Source: Sphingomonas aurantiaca (GTDB taxonomy: Bacteria > Pseudomonadota > Alphaproteobacteria > Sphingomonadales > Sphingomonadaceae). Taken from it: DNA of 64,000 bases. Below, one piece after another: positions 61,727-64,000 of the stretch (position 1 is the stretch's first letter; each line of letters begins with the position of its first letter). The DNA lies in NCBI RefSeq assembly GCF_003050705.1, contig NZ_QAOG01000002.1, forward strand, positions 310,001 to 374,000, read 5' to 3'. A program made the translations under genes and the position numbers. The notes under the pieces are model-generated. The model was not told the DNA's origin, ran no database searches, and saw only the letters and a list, made by a program, of their open reading frames with translations.

Positions 61727-64000
61727 TTAGGCGGCGACCGCGTCTTTCCACTCGCGGTTGGCGAGCGCGCGGGCGTCTTCGACGGACATCGGTCGGCCGA
61801 AATAGAAACCCTGCGCATGCGTGCAGCCAAGCTCGTGAAGGACGCCGAGTTCGGCTTTGGTTTCGATTCCCTCTGCAGTCGTGTCCATCCCCAGGCTCGT
61901 CGCAAGCGCGATCCCGGCGCGGACGATCGCCACCGCTTCGCGCAGCCCGCCAGCGGCGTCGCGGACAAAGTTTCGGTCGATCTTCAGCGAGGAAAAGCGC
62001 GTGCGGCTGAGATAGCCGAGCGACGAATGACCCGAGCCGAAATCGTCGAGGCTGAGGCGCACGCCGAGTTCGGCGACCCGGTCAAGAATCTGGGTCGCGC
62101 CGAGGCCTTCGTGCATGAACACGCTTTCGGTCACCTCGAGCTCGAGCCGTTCGGGTGAGACGCCGGTGCTCGCGAGCGCCGACGCGATCGTGGTGACGAA
62201 ACCGGGATTGCGCAGCTGGTCGGCGGAGACGTTGACCGCGATCCGCATGTCGGATGGCCAGCGCGCAGCCTCCTCGCACGCGGTCCGGACCACCCACGCC
62301 CCGATCGGCCCGATCAGCCGGGTCTCCTCGGCGAGCGCGATGAACTTGGCGGGTAACACGCTGCCGAATTCGCGACTGGTCCAGCGTAGCAGCGCCTCGA
62401 AGCCGCAGGGCAGCTGGCTGCCGGTCTCGACGATCGGCTGGTAGACGAGGTGCATCTCGCCATTCTCGATCGCTTCGCGCAACGCCGCCTCGAGCACCCG
62501 GCGCTCTTCCGCCTGCACGTGCAGTTCGGGCTCGTACCGGCGAAAGACGCCGCGTCCCGCATCCTTTGCGCGGTACAGCGCGAGATCGGCCGACCGGACC
62601 AGCATCTCGGCGGTGCGCCCATCGCGGGGGCCCATCGCCAACCCGATACTCGCGCCGATATGGAGCGTATGCGCGTCGATCTCATAGGGCTGCGACAGCG
62701 CGGCGATGATCCGTTCGGCAAGCCGCTCGACTGCGGCGGTATCGCCGGCGTCGCGGATCACGACCGCGAATTCGTCGCCGCCGAGCCGGCCGCAAATCTC
62801 GTTGACGCCCATCAACTGCTGGATCCGCTCCGAGACGCGCCCCAGCAGTCGATCCCCGATCGGGTGGCCAAGCGTGTCGTTGACCGCCTTGAAGCGATCG
62901 AGATCGAGCATCATGAACGCATAGCGGCCACCCCAGCGATCCGCGTCCGCCATCGCCTTGACGAGCGTCTCGTTGACCATCAGCCGGTTGGGCAGCCCGG
63001 TCAGCGTATCGAAGCGCGCCATCCGGTTGATCTTGTCCGCCAAATTGCGTTGTTGGGTTATGTCGGCGCTGACACCAAGAAAGCCGTAAAATTCGCCATG
63101 GTCGTCGAAGCGGGGCGAGGCGGCCATTTCCCACCAGCGATCCTCGCCGTCGATCCGGACGGGGAGGCGCAGTTCGCGGAAGCTCTCGCGCCTTTTCAGC
63201 CGTTCGGCGAGCGTCCGCAGCCCGGAATCGAACTCGCCGGTGTCCCAGGAGGGGCCCGCCAGCACCTGGAGCAGTGGCAGGCCATTGAGGCTGGCGGGAT
63301 CGATCCCGCAGGCGGACGCGAACCGCACGCCGGCCTTGACGATGCGCCGGTTCGAGTCGGTCTCCCAGAGCCAGTGCGCCCCCGTGGCATCGAAATCGCC
63401 GAGCAGCAGGCTGACTGTCTCGTTGCGATCGTCGAGCACGAGTTCGCCCGCGCGGATCACGACGAGCGCGCGCGCGCGGTGGAGGCACGCGGCCATCAGC
63501 AAGCCGGTGAATAGGAACAGCCCGAGCGCAGCGGCCGAACTGCCCGCAAACGCCATCTGCACGACCATCGCCGCGCCGAGATAACCGAGGAACACGAGCG
63601 TCGCGAGCGCGAGCGGCGCCATCGCCAGCGCCGCGGTCGCCATCAGCACCGCGAGCGTCAGGCCCAGCCCCGCGGTCGTCCCGGTCGGCGCGTGCGTGCA
63701 GAAGAACACCGGCACCGCGGACCAAGCGAGCGCGAGGACGAAGCCGTCCCACATCGTGCGGCGCAGATCGCGCAGGCTGGCATAGCCGTCGCCGCGAGGA
63801 TGCGTGGCAAGTCGGCGAAACCCCACCCACACCGCGGCGGCGACGACCAGCGGCACCCAGGCCGCAATCTGCCAGTGCGGGACGATGCCGCGGACCAGCC
63901 AGGCGATCGCGAGCGTCGCCAGGATGTTGCTGGCGAGCAGGAACAGCGCGACGCGACGCCCCGCAAACAACTGCCCGGCACGAATCCGGCTCCAGAACAC
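61727..64000 (-). CDS. GGDEF-EAL cyclic-di-GMP protein, 5' end beyond window
   Basis: 757 residues visible. N-terminal five to six membrane helices, a PAS domain (FYGFLGVSADITQQRN), GGDEF domain (FDTLTGLPNRLMVNETLVKA, active-site GRLGGDEFAVVI) and EAL domain (GFEALLRWTSREFGSVLPAK, DDFGSGHSSLGYLSRTRFSS). Both signatures are intact, so it could make and break c-di-GMP. The frame starts with GTG at the window edge but probably begins further out. Confidence 0.92.
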   Translation of the reverse strand: MFWSRIRAGQLFAGRRVALFLLASNILATLAIAWLVRGIVPHWQIAAWVPLVVAAAVWVGFRRLATHPRGDGYASLRDLRRTMWDGFVLALAWSAVPVFFCTHAPTGTTAGLGLTLAVLMATAALAMAPLALATLVFLGYLGAAMVVQMAFAGSSAAALGLFLFTGLLMAACLHRARALVVIRAGELVLDDRNETVSLLLGDFDATGAHWLWETDSNRRIVKAGVRFASACGIDPASLNGLPLLQVLAGPSWDTGEFDSGLRTLAERLKRRESFRELRLPVRIDGEDRWWEMAASPRFDDHGEFYGFLGVSADITQQRNLADKINRMARFDTLTGLPNRLMVNETLVKAMADADRWGGRYAFMMLDLDRFKAVNDTLGHPIGDRLLGRVSERIQQLMGVNEICGRLGGDEFAVVIRDAGDTAAVERLAERIIAALSQPYEIDAHTLHIGASIGLAMGPRDGRTAEMLVRSADLALYRAKDAGRGVFRRYEPELHVQAEERRVLEAALREAIENGEMHLVYQPIVETGSQLPCGFEALLRWTSREFGSVLPAKFIALAEETRLIGPIGAWVVRTACEEAARWPSDMRIAVNVSADQLRNPGFVTTIASALASTGVSPERLELEVTESVFMHEGLGATQILDRVAELGVRLSLDDFGSGHSSLGYLSRTRFSSLKIDRNFVRDAAGGLREAVAIVRAGIALATSLGMDTTAEGIETKAELGVLHELGCTHAQGFYFGRPMSVEDARALANREWKDAVAA

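Overview
The window looks like chromosome of a sphingomonad (Alphaproteobacteria, probably Sphingomonas). It is GC-rich, has the rpmH-rnpA-yidD-yidC gene order, a TonB receptor and a copper copAB locus, and carries dispersed 'TPAKAGA'-type palindromes and a short intergenic repeat family of the kind found in these genomes. Coordinates and motifs come from reading the sequence; family names come from motif recognition, because no searches could be run.

Layout. (1) 1-4110 is core: yidC (cut by the window edge), yidD, rnpA, rpmH, a PGPGW-like membrane protein and yifB/comM. (2) A tRNA-Leu(CAA) at 4177-4261 is the attachment site of a genomic island of about 39 kb. A 17-bp direct repeat at 4248-4264 (tRNA 3' end) and 43345-43361 bounds it. 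A P4-type integrase lies just inside the left end and an AlpA-type regulator just inside the right end, and GGGGGCAC repeats occur next to both ends. (3) A second element of about 22 kb appears to be nested inside, bounded by a 19-bp direct repeat at 8374-8392 and 30448-30466, with two overlapping tyrosine recombinases at its right end (one carries an in-frame stop). Its left part is decayed: relics of a metallophosphoesterase and an integrase, an IS5-family copy, and just outside it a serine-recombinase relic. Its cargo is a defence island: a 993-aa unknown protein, a 1,821-aa DUF1998 helicase and a NERD-like/UvrD-like fusion, all overlapping by 4 bp (Druantia-like); then a C5-methyltransferase, an MvaI/BcnI-type endonuclease and an HhH-GPD mismatch glycosylase, also overlapping; then a DUF3800 protein and a single-HKD phospholipase-D-like protein.

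(4) The rest of the outer island (30.5-43.3 kb) carries a FAD monooxygenase, a striking caspase-like/Ski2-like helicase fusion with a DUF2158 mini-protein, an aldo/keto reductase divergent from a LysR regulator, a TonB-dependent receptor with a Fur-like site, and a chain of small island genes ending in alpA. Six copies of a degenerate 60-bp repeat lie between these genes.

(5) 43.4-64 kb is core again: a six-gene overlapping operon (three glycosyltransferases, acyl-CoA dehydrogenase-like, PIG-L deacetylase, NodS-like methyltransferase) probably making a glycoconjugate; a copper operon with its own ECF sigma factor, anti-sigma and periplasmic sensor candidates ahead of copA and copB; a polytopic membrane protein; the pyruvate dehydrogenase E2 and E3 genes with a thioesterase between them; a universal stress protein; a PAS-HTH regulator; an M28 peptidase; and a GGDEF-EAL protein running off the right edge.

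The most novel candidates are the caspase-helicase/DUF2158 pair and the composite Druantia-like plus restriction-modification-repair cluster inside a nested island.
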